In this document: positions 34,334-43,944 of the stretch, piece after piece
How positions within the stretch are numbered: the first letter of the stretch is position 1
Layout of the letters: each line of letters opens with the position of its first letter
From: Planctomycetaceae bacterium
Lineage (GTDB): Bacteria > Planctomycetota > Planctomycetia > Pirellulales > Thermoguttaceae
Assembly: GCA_031277105.1 (NCBI GenBank)
Contig: JAISLW010000148.1
Coordinates: 1-46,294, forward strand
Length of the DNA stretch: 46,294 nt
Direction: 5' to 3'
The notes under the pieces: model-generated
The model's database searches: none
The model's input: only the letters and a program-made list of their open reading frames with translations
Told to the model about the DNA's origin: nothing
Program-made: the position numbers and the translations under genes

Positions 34334-35491
34334 TTATTTGCATCTTCGTAAAATGGATTCGCAGAATTTTGCGTTATATTCGGGCATGTTCCACAAGGGG
34401 GCATTTTTTCCTATATTTTCGGCGATTTTTATTAGTCCCGTTTCATCGACGTTGATGTCGTCTAATTTTGTCGGGCTTTTTATTAAGCGGAACCATTCTC
34501 TCAAACGTTCTATTGTTCCGTCAACATCCGATACTCCAAAAACAGCCTTGCCAAATTGTATCAATTGATTTACATTCCGTTCGCTTTGTTCCGCATACCA
34601 CGGCAACCATCCCGATAACGCTATCGATAACGAAGCGCCGTGCGGCGTGTCATAAATTGCGCTCATACTATGACCGATCAAATGATTCGGCACATTCCAC
34701 GCGCCAACACCCGAAGGCGCTAAACCATTCCAAGCCAATGTTGCCGCCCACATGAAAGTTGAACGCGCCGTCAAATCGTTAGGTTTAGTTTGCATTAGCG
34801 GCGTGATTTCTGTAATCGTTTTGATTATACCTTCCGCATAACGATCTTGAATCGGCGTATATGAATCGCTTTTCGTAAAATAACTCTCAAGAAGATGCGT
34901 AACCGCGTCAACAGCGCCATAAGCAGTTTGATCAGACGGAACGGAAAATAACGCCGTCGGATCAAGTATTGACGCTACCGGTTGTAAAAAGGACGACGTT
35001 ATGCCGATTTTTTGTTTTGTTTCTTCGTTTGTTATAACGCTGCATCCGTTCATTTCTGTTCCTGTTGCGGACATTGTTAGTACGGAAAAAACAGGCAGCG
35101 CCGATTTAATTTCAGCGCCGCTACCGTCGTAAAATTTCCACACGTCGCAATCTGCAACCGCGCCCGCCGCTATCGCCTTGCCCTCGTCAATCACGCTGCC
35201 GCCGCCTACCGCAACTATTGCCTCAACGCCTTCTTTACGAGCTATTTCTATACCTTTATGCGTATGAGATAAAACCGGATTTGCTTTGACGCCGTCATAT
35301 TCTACGAGTTGAACTCCAGCCGCTTGTAGCGATGCGGTTGTCTTGTCGTAGATACTGTTTTTTTTGATTGATCCTTTGCCGTAAAGATACATCGCCTTTT
35401 TAGCAACCGGCGCAACCGTTACGCCTATCTTATCAATCGTACCTGCCCCAAAAATAATTTTCGTCGGGTTATGGTAAATAAATTCCTGCAT
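34334..35491 (-). CDS. Iron-containing alcohol dehydrogenase (YqhD/butanol dehydrogenase type)
   Basis: NPTKIIFGAGTIDKIG, VAVGGGSVIDEGKAIAAG, LTMSATGTEMNGCSVITNEETKQK, NHLIGHSMSAIYDTPHGASLS. Confidence 0.9.
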   Translation of the reverse strand: MQEFIYHNPTKIIFGAGTIDKIGVTVAPVAKKAMYLYGKGSIKKNSIYDKTTASLQAAGVQLVEYDGVKANPVLSHTHKGIEIARKEGVEAIVAVGGGSVIDEGKAIAAGAVADCDVWKFYDGSGAEIKSALPVFSVLTMSATGTEMNGCSVITNEETKQKIGITSSFLQPVASILDPTALFSVPSDQTAYGAVDAVTHLLESYFTKSDSYTPIQDRYAEGIIKTITEITPLMQTKPNDLTARSTFMWAATLAWNGLAPSGVGAWNVPNHLIGHSMSAIYDTPHGASLSIALSGWLPWYAEQSERNVNQLIQFGKAVFGVSDVDGTIERLREWFRLIKSPTKLDDINVDETGLIKIAENIGKNAPLWNMPEYNAKFCESILRRCK

Positions 35492-35626
35492 AAATACTCC
35501 TCATATCTTTCTATTAAAATATTATAAATAATCCGTCTAATCTTTTTAATCTGTGGACAAAAAACGATCCACAAATTACACAAAAATAAACGCAACCGTC
35601 GCGGCTACGATTATTCTATCACTTTA

Positions 35627-35824
35627 GGTAACTTCTAAAAAACCATTATTTATTTAACCGCCAAGAACACAGAGTTCACAGTGCAGAATTTTTAAAAAAT
35701 ATTTTAAATCAAAATGTCAGTTATAATATTAAATAACGTTTTGACGTAAATTAAAAATCTCCTCTGTGTGTTCTCTGTGTCTTCTGCGGTTAATAAAAAT
35801 AAATTTGTGGTTTTTAGAAATGTC
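35627..35824. repeat. Family D element
   Basis: GGTAACTTCTAAAAAACCATTATTTATTTAACCGCCAAGAACACAGAG...TTTGTGGTTTTTAGAAATGTCAC. Confidence 0.83.
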
Positions 35825-35861
35825 ACTTTAAATTTGAAATCAAAATCTTTAATTCCTCATT

Positions 35862-37013
35862 TTATTGCGACCATTTTTTTGAAGGTTTTGTTTCGATTTT
35901 TGCTTTTGTTTTTATTTTTTTAATTTCTTTTTCGGTATTTTTTACTGCTTCGGCGTTGTCAAGGATTTCAAAATTTAGTTCAAAAGTTCTTGATTCATGC
36001 GGTTTTAATTTTGCGATGCGTCCTTGTTGTTTTTCAAACGAGCGCGTATTTGGGAAATTTATTGTTGGTTCCATTCCGCAAACGTAACCGTCGCCGTTTG
36101 CCAGTCTGCTTTTCCATAACGCAAAATACGGCAGCGATTCTTTCTTGAAAGATAGAGCGATTGCGTTATCGTTTTTGGAATTGATGAGCATTGTTTTGCA
36201 GATACCGTCTTTATCGACTGCCGGTTCAAAATAAAAAACGACTTCTTCGCTTCCGCTAACTTCTGGACCGAGTTTATCCCATTCGGGCAAATTTTCCGCA
36301 GCGACTTTAGTTCGCGGCACAAGACGGTCAAACGGCACAACAACACGCGCGCCAGGCGAAGCAAAAGGTTGACCTGTGTTTATATGATACAGTAATTCAA
36401 ATTCGCCAGGCTCGGAGGAAAGATTTGTAACTGTATCGCAAATAGTGAATTTCGGCGACCTGAGATGAGTTGTCAATGTTGTAGATAATTCTAATTTTTT
36501 GCCAAATAATCTAGTCTCATAAACTTTGCCCGTGAAAGCCATCATCTTTGTATCTTTGTCGTCGGAGATTTCAACATAATTAGCCGGAATATTCGCAATA
36601 CGCCCGTGAATTGGATAAAGTAATTTTCCGTTCTTGTCAAAATCAGGCGAACCGTTGCTCTCCAAACCGCATCTGACGAACCATTCGTTAAATCCTTCAA
36701 GCCAGCCCAAGCCGCTCGGATCATACAATGGAACCAAAGACGGATGAACCGGACTCATAACCGGCGAATCCCATTTCAATTCTATTTCGCCAAAACGCAC
36801 CTTATAAATTCCGCAACCGCGCGTCAACAAAATATCCAATTCAAGCGCTCCGTTGTCTATCGTAAGGATGTCAATCCCCGCCGAAACGCCGCCGCAAAGC
36901 CGTTGCAAGTTAAATTCCGCATTCCGGTTTGTCAGATCGCCTTCAAAACTAACCCATTTGCATTTACTGCGATATATGCCCTTGACCGTATCAACTAACG
37001 TAACTTTTCTCAT
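35862..37013 (-). CDS. DUF4432-like aldose epimerase-type protein
   Basis: ILLTRGCGIYKVRFGEIELKWDSPV, FNEWFVRCGLESNG, HGRIANIPA, LLYHINTGQPF. Confidence 0.7.
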   Translation of the reverse strand: MRKVTLVDTVKGIYRSKCKWVSFEGDLTNRNAEFNLQRLCGGVSAGIDILTIDNGALELDILLTRGCGIYKVRFGEIELKWDSPVMSPVHPSLVPLYDPSGLGWLEGFNEWFVRCGLESNGSPDFDKNGKLLYPIHGRIANIPANYVEISDDKDTKMMAFTGKVYETRLFGKKLELSTTLTTHLRSPKFTICDTVTNLSSEPGEFELLYHINTGQPFASPGARVVVPFDRLVPRTKVAAENLPEWDKLGPEVSGSEEVVFYFEPAVDKDGICKTMLINSKNDNAIALSFKKESLPYFALWKSRLANGDGYVCGMEPTINFPNTRSFEKQQGRIAKLKPHESRTFELNFEILDNAEAVKNTEKEIKKIKTKAKIETKPSKKWSQ

Positions 37014-37074
37014 AATATACTTTCCTTAATTTTAAACTATTGAATATCCTAAAAACCTAATATTGGGTATCTCT

Positions 37075-37171
37075 AGAAATTGATTTGTCCAGGTAGGCGA
37101 CTAAAAAAATTAAACACTGTGCCGAAGCGCCGCATTACGGTTTTGAAAAAAATGAATTTTTAGAGACGCCC
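37075..37171. repeat. Family F element, internally deleted
   Basis: GGGTATCTCTAGAAATTGATTTGTCCAGGTAGGCG...AATGAATTTTTAGAGACGCCC. Confidence 0.78.
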
Positions 37172-37461
37172 TATTGAATATACTAAAAACATAATTTTAT
37201 TTTTAGAGACGTTCATAAAAAATAAACCTCATTACCTTATTACTAATTACTAAAAATTAATAACGAGGTAATGAGGTTGTTGTGTTAGGAAAATTAGGCG
37301 GCTATTAAGTTTTAAATTCCTAAATTAAATCCCGTTTATTTTTGGGGGACATTTTGGACAAGAGAGACGTTGGAACAATTTTTGTTACAAAAAATCTATT
37401 CTCGATCCTTTCCTTTTTTTAAACTCTTTTTTTAAGTTTCTGCTTTAATTGTATGTTTTTT

Positions 37462-37700
37462 GTAATCGTTTACGGAAATTTGTTTATTAAATTACGTTTT
37501 GGCAATTTTTGAGGGACAAGTGGGACAATTTTTTTATAATTATACAGATCGTACTTGAAATTCAGCGATTTAAAAGCGTCAAAGCCTGCCGTCCGAAAGC
37601 TAGGCAGGCGAAGGTAAACGCAAACTCAAGTACGAATAGTTTAAAAACTTTATCCTCTATCCTCTAAAATCCATCGCTTAAAATTTCCGTGAACTGTTAT
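37462..37700. repeat. Family B element carrying a nested family A copy
   Basis: GTAATCGTTTACGGAAATTTG...TCGCTTAAAATTTCCGTGAACTGTTAT. Confidence 0.72.
37543..37643 (-). repeat. Family A copy nested in a family B element
   Basis: TACAGATCGTACTTGAAATTCAGCG...CAAGTACGAATAGTTTA. Confidence 0.87.
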
Positions 37701-37714
37701 CGTTTTTTTGGATG

Positions 37715-38137
37715 TTAGCCTGCTTTTTCTTTTTCAAATTCTATTACGTTGCCTTTTTCGTTCCACCATACTTTTGTAACAAAACTTTTTATCAACAATA
37801 CGCCGCGTCCGCTTGCAACCATAATATGCTCTGGATCGGTCGGGTCAGGTACTTCGTTGGGGTCGAAGCCTGGTCCTTCGTCTTCTATCCTTACGTAGAT
37901 TAAGCTATCATTTAGATTGCATGTGAAATGTACGTTTTTGTTTGGATCAGAATCGTTACCATGTTTAACGGCGTTTACTAAAGATTCTTCTAGCGCCATT
38001 TGGATAGCGAATTTCTCTTTGGTTGACCAAGTTGATTTCTCAAGTTGTTCCATAACTTGATCTATTAACTTGTGCGCCATATCCATATCACTCGCAAACG
38101 AACAATTATTTGACCACACCCAAGTCTGAACATTCAT
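37715..38137 (-). CDS. Anti-sigma regulatory factor (RsbW-like HATPase)
   Basis: MALEESLVNAVKHGND (N box), VRIEDEGPGFDPNEVPDPTDPEHIMVASGRGVLLIKSF. Confidence 0.88.
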   Translation of the reverse strand: MNVQTWVWSNNCSFASDMDMAHKLIDQVMEQLEKSTWSTKEKFAIQMALEESLVNAVKHGNDSDPNKNVHFTCNLNDSLIYVRIEDEGPGFDPNEVPDPTDPEHIMVASGRGVLLIKSFVTKVWWNEKGNVIEFEKEKAG

Positions 38138-38522
38138 AAGTTACAACTCCGAATAATAAATAAGTAAAGCCTTGTAGAAATTCGGATCAATAAGTCGATA
38201 AGATTAAGACAGATTTCTATTCGTCCGCGTATTTTTAATCTTGTAATATCCGCTTGTCGAAATAACGGCAAGTATAACTTAATTTTTGGACAACAAAATT
38301 TTATTACGTTTTGATATAATCTCAAATCTTTGTTACCTACTAATCCATAAATTCCTAATCCTTAATCCCTAGTTCACAATTCCTGTCGTTTTGATAAATC
38401 AAAATGTCTAAACTGTTCACACTTTAATATTTCGTTTATTTCAATTTTATTTTACTTTCGTTTGATACTTGTAAAAGTATTTATTTGAAAGTATCTATTG
38501 AATTGCCGGTTTATAAAGTGGA

Positions 38523-38621
38523 TTTTAAACTGTTCACGCTTGAATTTGCGTTTGCCTGCTAGTTATTTGGCGGCGGGCGTTGACGCTTTAACGTCGATAA
38601 GTTTCAAGTATGAACAATATA
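38523..38621 (+). repeat. Family A copy, divergent
   Basis: TTTTAAACTGTTCACGCTTGAATTTGCG...GTTTCAAGTATGAACAATATA. Confidence 0.72.
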
Positions 38622-38762
38622 CATTTACTCATAACCTCAAATTATTGCGCTTTAATTTTATTTGTTTTTGTTTGCCTAATTTATTGTAAAAATTGCGCAT
38701 TAGGCGACATTTAATTAAAATAAAGCGTTTTTGAAGTATGAAGTATTCTGTCGGCGACTATA

Positions 38763-39116
38763 TTATTGGAAAGAGCGGATGCCGTCGTCTTCCGTCCGTT
38801 TAATTTGGAAAACGTTGTCGAGCCGCGTAATTCTGAACGCTTCCATTATGTTCTCATCAATACCACATAGAAACAATGTGGCGCCGACTTCGCGTATTTT
38901 CTTGTTTAGCGTAATAAGCGCACGCAACGCCGAGCTGGACATAAATAAAACTTTTTCGAAATTGATAAGCAATTTCCGGCATGTCTTATCATCCAATAAA
39001 CCTAGAAGTTGATCTCCCCATTCTTGAATAACAAGATCGTCATTGAGTTTCATGTCCCGACACGTTGCAATCGTAACATCTGCGATTTTTTTCAAGTCTA
39101 TTCTTTGTTGAGCCAT
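38763..39116 (-). CDS. STAS-domain anti-sigma factor antagonist
   Basis: KLLINFEKVLFMSSSALRALITLNKKIREVGATLFLCGI, a typical STAS core. Confidence 0.85.
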   Translation of the reverse strand: MAQQRIDLKKIADVTIATCRDMKLNDDLVIQEWGDQLLGLLDDKTCRKLLINFEKVLFMSSSALRALITLNKKIREVGATLFLCGIDENIMEAFRITRLDNVFQIKRTEDDGIRSFQ

Positions 39117-39355
39117 TTTAATTTATCTCCTTGATCGTCTGACCGATTCGTAGAAACGTTAGTGGTTAATTGGGTACTGTTCACAAAAACAGACTCACCC
39201 GAAAACTAAATTCATTTTGCCAGCGTAAACAAAACCAGCAAATCTAACTCGTAAAAACGAATAATATACAACCAAACCCAAAACCGTCAATCACCCCTTT
39301 TTTTAATCCGCAATTTCCAATGCAAAATGTTGAAGTAAAGAAATTAAATTTTAGT

Positions 39356-39691
39356 GTAACCGTTCACGAAAATTTAAGCGCTATGTTTTAGGGGGTAGGG
39401 GATATGGTGTAGCGGGGAATTTTCGTAACAATAAATATTTGTCCCGCTAGGGATAACATGTGGGTAGAAAAAAATGATACGCATTTTTAGCGTCCCGTTA
39501 AGGACGCAATGAAGGTTAAGGTTGTATTTACATGTTGTCCCTAACGGGACAAATATATTTTTGACGTGCTTTTCTACCAACATGTTGTCCCTAGCGGGAC
39601 AGGTGGGACAAATATTTATTGTTACAATAAATCTACACTCTACACCCTATCTAATAAAACTCTACGCTTCTAAAATTTCATGAACGGTTAC
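39356..39691. repeat. Family B element, long palindromic copy
   Basis: GTAACCGTTCACGAAAATTTAAGCGCTATGTTTTAGGG...CGTAACAATAAATATTTGTCCCGCTAGGG and inverted CCCTAGCGGGACAGGTGGGACAAATATTTATTGTTACAATAAATC...AAAATTTCATGAACGGTTAC. Confidence 0.85.
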
Positions 39692-39710
39692 AAAAAATTA
39701 GTGTTTGTAT

Positions 39711-40832
39711 TTATTGATCTTTTTTTTCAAATTTATCGATTGGCGGCGTTGGGACTTCGTCTAGTAATCTTTTTATTATGTCTTCGTTTGTTGTTTCTTC
39801 TGCTTGTGCTTGAAAGTTTGTGCTGATTCGGTGTCTTAGTACGGGGATTGCGCAAGATTTGATGTCGTCTATTGACACGGCGAAGCGTCCGTCCATTGCC
39901 GCCAATGCTTTTCCTCCGTGTATTAGAAATTGTCCGGCGCGTGGTCCGGCGCCCCAGTCAACTAGATCGCGTACAAATTTTGGCGCCGTTTCATCTTTTG
40001 GTCTTGTTGCTCTTACTAATCTTGCGGCGTATTGTACGATGTATTGGCTGACGGCGACGCTGCCGACGAGTTTTTGCAAGTTTACGATTAACTTTCCGCT
40101 TAATACTTTTCGTATTTCGTTTTTTTCTCCGCGTGTCGTCGAGGTCAAGATTTTTTCTTCTTCGTCTAGCGTGGGGTAATCGACTTTTATGTTGAACATG
40201 AATCTATCGAGTTGTGCTTCGGGCAATGGGTATGTTCCTTCTTGTTCGATTGGGTTTTGTGTTGCGATGGTGAAAAACGGATCGGGCAGTTGGTATGTAG
40301 TTTGTCCTACGGTTACTTCGCGTTCTTGCATTGCTTGGAGTAGCGCCGCTTGCGTTTTGGGCGGCGTGCGGTTAATTTCGTCCGCAAGCAAAATATTAGT
40401 AAATACCGGACCTTCGACAAATCTAAAATTACGTCGTCCGTTTTCATCTTCGTCTAGTACGGACGTGCCGGTAATATCGGACGGCATTAAATCGGGCGTA
40501 AATTGTATCCGTTTGAAGTTAATATCAAGAATACGGGCAATTGTACTCACCATTAAAGTTTTTGCTAATCCCGGAACGCCTTCGAGAAGACAATGTCCGC
40601 GAGTAAATATTGCGGCGAATATCTGTTTGATTACGGGGGATTGACCAATTATTACTTTGCCTAATTCGTCTTGCATAAGACGGCAATGTTGACCGAATTC
40701 AAGCAAAACATCACGCAAATTACGCGTATTCGACTGACTAGACGACGTAGTAGTAGTAGTAGTAGTAAACGGCGCAACAGGCGGCAAAGGCGGCGGAGAA
40801 GAAGAACGATCACTTGACATAATTGAAAACAT
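39711..40832 (-). CDS. MoxR-family AAA+ ATPase
   Basis: [78 protein letters not shown]. Confidence 0.93.
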   Translation of the reverse strand: MFSIMSSDRSSSPPPLPPVAPFTTTTTTTSSSQSNTRNLRDVLLEFGQHCRLMQDELGKVIIGQSPVIKQIFAAIFTRGHCLLEGVPGLAKTLMVSTIARILDINFKRIQFTPDLMPSDITGTSVLDEDENGRRNFRFVEGPVFTNILLADEINRTPPKTQAALLQAMQEREVTVGQTTYQLPDPFFTIATQNPIEQEGTYPLPEAQLDRFMFNIKVDYPTLDEEEKILTSTTRGEKNEIRKVLSGKLIVNLQKLVGSVAVSQYIVQYAARLVRATRPKDETAPKFVRDLVDWGAGPRAGQFLIHGGKALAAMDGRFAVSIDDIKSCAIPVLRHRISTNFQAQAEETTNEDIIKRLLDEVPTPPIDKFEKKDQ

Positions 40833-40875
40833 GTAAAATAAGAATTTTTTTGTAAAAAACCGTTATTGGAGGGCG

Positions 40876-41379
40876 TTATTGTAAATCGATATTATCCCAA
40901 TTTTCTTTTTGAATTTTGTCTTGATATTCTTTTGCGAGTTTTACGAGGTCTAATTTTGTGTATCGTTCTTGCGTTAGTATAGGATAAGTTGAGTAAACTA
41001 ATTGAATGAATTGTTTCCAATTCCTTTTTTGTGCTTTTTCGATAATGAAATCTAATGTTTCTGTTATATTTTTATTTAAGTTTGGGATTTTTGAATTTTT
41101 ATTTATTTTAATAATTGTTTTAGGCGAATTGAACGTATTTTTGCTATATTCGATTGAAATATCTTGACAATTTTCAGCGCATTTAATAACATCGGCTACG
41201 TAAGGTCCATAATGATTAAAAACCCATTCAATATTGGTAAGTTTCTGTTCATATTTTAGTGCATATTTCCAGTCTGCCAGGTAAATCATTTTTGTCAAAC
41301 GCGCATCCGACAAATCATCCTTGTGCGGATAGTTCATACAAATATAAATAATAATATCCGTCAATAATTCGTTTTCCAT
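40876..41379 (-). CDS. Panacea-domain (DUF4065, SocA-like) protein, putative antitoxin
   Basis: LTKMIYLADWKYALKYEQKLTNIEWVFNHYGPYVADV; matches Panacea motif pattern. Confidence 0.75.
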   Translation of the reverse strand: MENELLTDIIIYICMNYPHKDDLSDARLTKMIYLADWKYALKYEQKLTNIEWVFNHYGPYVADVIKCAENCQDISIEYSKNTFNSPKTIIKINKNSKIPNLNKNITETLDFIIEKAQKRNWKQFIQLVYSTYPILTQERYTKLDLVKLAKEYQDKIQKENWDNIDLQ

Positions 41380-41509
41380 TATAATCCCTCCTGATATGCG
41401 ATTAAAAGTTTAGGCTCGGTTCTTTCGTTTTCAATAATAAAATTATCAACCACACGTAACCAAACAAAACGATACGCAATTATAAGTACATTTAATTAAT
41501 ATACAAGAT

Positions 41510-41754
41510 TATACTATTCTCACTTTTAATTGCGGTTTTAGAAAATACGCATAACTATTGAGTAGTGAATTTTTGGATCAATAAATTACGTTGTATTTCG
41601 CCCCTTTTGGGGCAGCGCTTAACAACCCGCCGCAACACGGCGGGTTAAAATTATCCATCAATAACACGCTCTGAAAGAGCAATGGAAAACAAAGTTATTT
41701 TTCGTTACAAAAAATCAAAAATTAAAAAACGCTTTTTAAAGTGTGAATAGTATA
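41510..41754. repeat. Family H element (MITE-like, about 245 bp)
   Basis: TATACTATTCTCACTTTTAATTGCGGTTTT...AAAAAACGCTTTTTAAAGTGTGAATAGTATA. Confidence 0.75.
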
Positions 41755-41909
41755 TTCAAAAAAATCGGGCGTCTCTAAAAATTCATTATTGATTTAATTT
41801 TAATTTTAACAATCTTATTTTACCTAATTTTTCCTAAATCATATCTAGGCGGATCGCTTTTTAAAATGACGTAGTAGATTTGACAGGAATTTTTTTAATG
41901 CGGTTTGAT

Positions 41910-43706
41910 TTAGAAATCATAAACGATTCCAAATCCGAATGCGATTTGGTCTCTTTTGCGTCCTTCGCCGAAGACGCGTAACGTATCCGAATAATCATAT
42001 CTTAACTCCGGCTTGAAACTGAGATTTTTATACGGTTTCCAATCAAAACCAATAGTAATACCAAACAAATCGCCAATGAAATTTCCCGTGTACGGACGCG
42101 CAAAACCCGATGTTGCCATCCACGTATTCGAATGCAATTGATCAATTCTAATACCGCCCGTTAACCTTGAATGAATTTTATACGTGAAATATTGTGCCCA
42201 TCCGAAATATGAAGCATTGCCTACATTTGATCCGGCGCCACTTCGTCTGTTGCCCAAGTCCCATTGAAACGCATAATCCAAACGCGCCGTCAACTTCCAA
42301 TTAATAACAACCGTATGCCGGTACAAAGCGCCCGCAACATGCGGCTCGCCATTCTCAAACGCTCCCGCCCCGTGATTCGCATAATACAAGGTGTACCATA
42401 ACGTCATCGACGGACAACAACGCCAATAAAACCCGCCAATAATTCCATTGTCACCAAACCTGTTCGATAACGTTGAATCCGCCCCTTGAACATAACCTAA
42501 CGTGATCCAGAAATCAGGATAAACATTGTAATCGAAAATTACGCCGCTATGAGATTGCGGCTCCGCATAAAATAAATTTGAATGACTATAAAACGGCGAT
42601 TCAGTCGCTTGAATATGCTCATAACCTAACAACGATTCAAACTTGCCAATCTTTACCGATAAATTCATATAACCCAACGTAACATACAACTGCGGAATAG
42701 ATATACTATAATCCCGCCGAAGCGTCCAATAATCAAACGTCGCATCGCCATAACTCTGCGTCAACCTCGCATCCGTCCCAAATAAAAACTCGCCGCGAAA
42801 CCCCCAATCAAAACCATTACATAAATCCAATTCACGACTCAACCCTAACCAAAGTTGATTTAAAACTGGTCCCGTTTGACGAACATTCCCCATCGAAGCG
42901 CCATTGCCGCCAGAATTCGTTTGAAGTAAATCTTGCTGACCGCGTCGATTTATTCCGTTGTAACGTTGCGTCGTACTTCCGTGCGAATTAGCATAAAGCC
43001 CGCCTTGCAACCAACCATAAAACTTTACCCTCGACCACCAATTCGGAATCGCACAAACCGGCTCGCAAACAGGCGCTACAACCAAATCAGCGCCGCAAAC
43101 CGACTCGCCGCAAACCGGCGGCGCAACAACAGGATCGCAAGTTCCGCAAACGCCGCCGTCGCCTTCTGCAACATCATAAATTATCGGTCCCGTAACCTTG
43201 CGATACCCCGCCGCAAAAGATACCGGAACATCAATATTAACGCCTAATTGATTCGACGTTTGACGATTGGATTGATCCGATAACAACCGACTCGTTAAAG
43301 ATAATTCAGGCGGTTGCGTCAACGGCTGCTTTGCTTGCGGCGACGTTGTAATTTGAGAAAGATGAGTATTGGACAAAGATTGATTTACTGGTTGCGCAAA
43401 CGGCTGATTATCTTGCGGCGACGTTGAAATTTGAGAAAGATGAGTATTGGACAAAGATTGATTTACCGGTTGAGCAAACTGCTGATTTGCTTGCGGTGGA
43501 GTTGTAATTTGAGCAAATTGTAATGGCGGCGAAGGTTGATTTATTGCGGGTTGTTGGTAATTTTGGAAAATTGCCGGTTCGGGGAACGGCGAATTTATGA
43601 CGGTTGCCGTCAAGTTATTATTGGCGGACGAAATTGACGGGCGTAAAACGATAAAGTAAAAAATCGTTATGATTATCGTTACAATAATTATTAGTCTGGT
43701 TCTCAT
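41910..43706 (-). CDS. Outer-membrane porin (BBP2-like) with repeat-rich N-terminal linker
   Basis: FYGWLQGGLYANSHGSTTQRYNG, alternating beta-barrel pattern, terminal FGFGIVYDF. Confidence 0.8.
   Translation of the reverse strand: MRTRLIIIVTIIITIFYFIVLRPSISSANNNLTATVINSPFPEPAIFQNYQQPAINQPSPPLQFAQITTPPQANQQFAQPVNQSLSNTHLSQISTSPQDNQPFAQPVNQSLSNTHLSQITTSPQAKQPLTQPPELSLTSRLLSDQSNRQTSNQLGVNIDVPVSFAAGYRKVTGPIIYDVAEGDGGVCGTCDPVVAPPVCGESVCGADLVVAPVCEPVCAIPNWWSRVKFYGWLQGGLYANSHGSTTQRYNGINRRGQQDLLQTNSGGNGASMGNVRQTGPVLNQLWLGLSRELDLCNGFDWGFRGEFLFGTDARLTQSYGDATFDYWTLRRDYSISIPQLYVTLGYMNLSVKIGKFESLLGYEHIQATESPFYSHSNLFYAEPQSHSGVIFDYNVYPDFWITLGYVQGADSTLSNRFGDNGIIGGFYWRCCPSMTLWYTLYYANHGAGAFENGEPHVAGALYRHTVVINWKLTARLDYAFQWDLGNRRSGAGSNVGNASYFGWAQYFTYKIHSRLTGGIRIDQLHSNTWMATSGFARPYTGNFIGDLFGITIGFDWKPYKNLSFKPELRYDYSDTLRVFGEGRKRDQIAFGFGIVYDF
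43313..43515 (-). repeat. 78-bp in-frame tandem repeat (two units plus partial) inside porin CDS
   Basis: Protein unit PVNQSLSNTHLSQISTSPQDNQPFAQ repeated. Confidence 0.85.
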
Positions 43707-43791
43707 TGGGTTAAAAATGGTAATTATTCAGTTGAATTTTAGTAATGGGTCGTTTGCAATAGGTTACAAAATTATAAAAATGCGATTGCGC

Positions 43792-43838
43792 AAAAAAAAA
43801 CGGCAACGGGATCGCCTGCGGGCAATCCGTTGCCGTTA
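43792..43838 (-). terminator. Rho-independent terminator downstream of porin 43941..45272
   Basis: On the minus strand CGGCAACGGATTGCCCGCAGGCGATCCCGTTGCCG followed by a run of T. Confidence 0.75.
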
Positions 43839-43844
43839 TAATAT

Positions 43845-43944
43845 TACGTATCGAACTTGTAATTTAGTGATGTAGCGTCAAAGCCTGTTGTCTAAAAAAT
43901 TAGTCAGGCGGCGGTAAATTCAAAGTCGTGTGTGAACAGTTTAA
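43845..43944 (-). repeat. Family A copy, divergent
   Basis: TATCGAACTTGTAATTTAGTGATGTAGCGTCAAAGCCTG...GTGTGAACAGTTTA. Confidence 0.7.
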
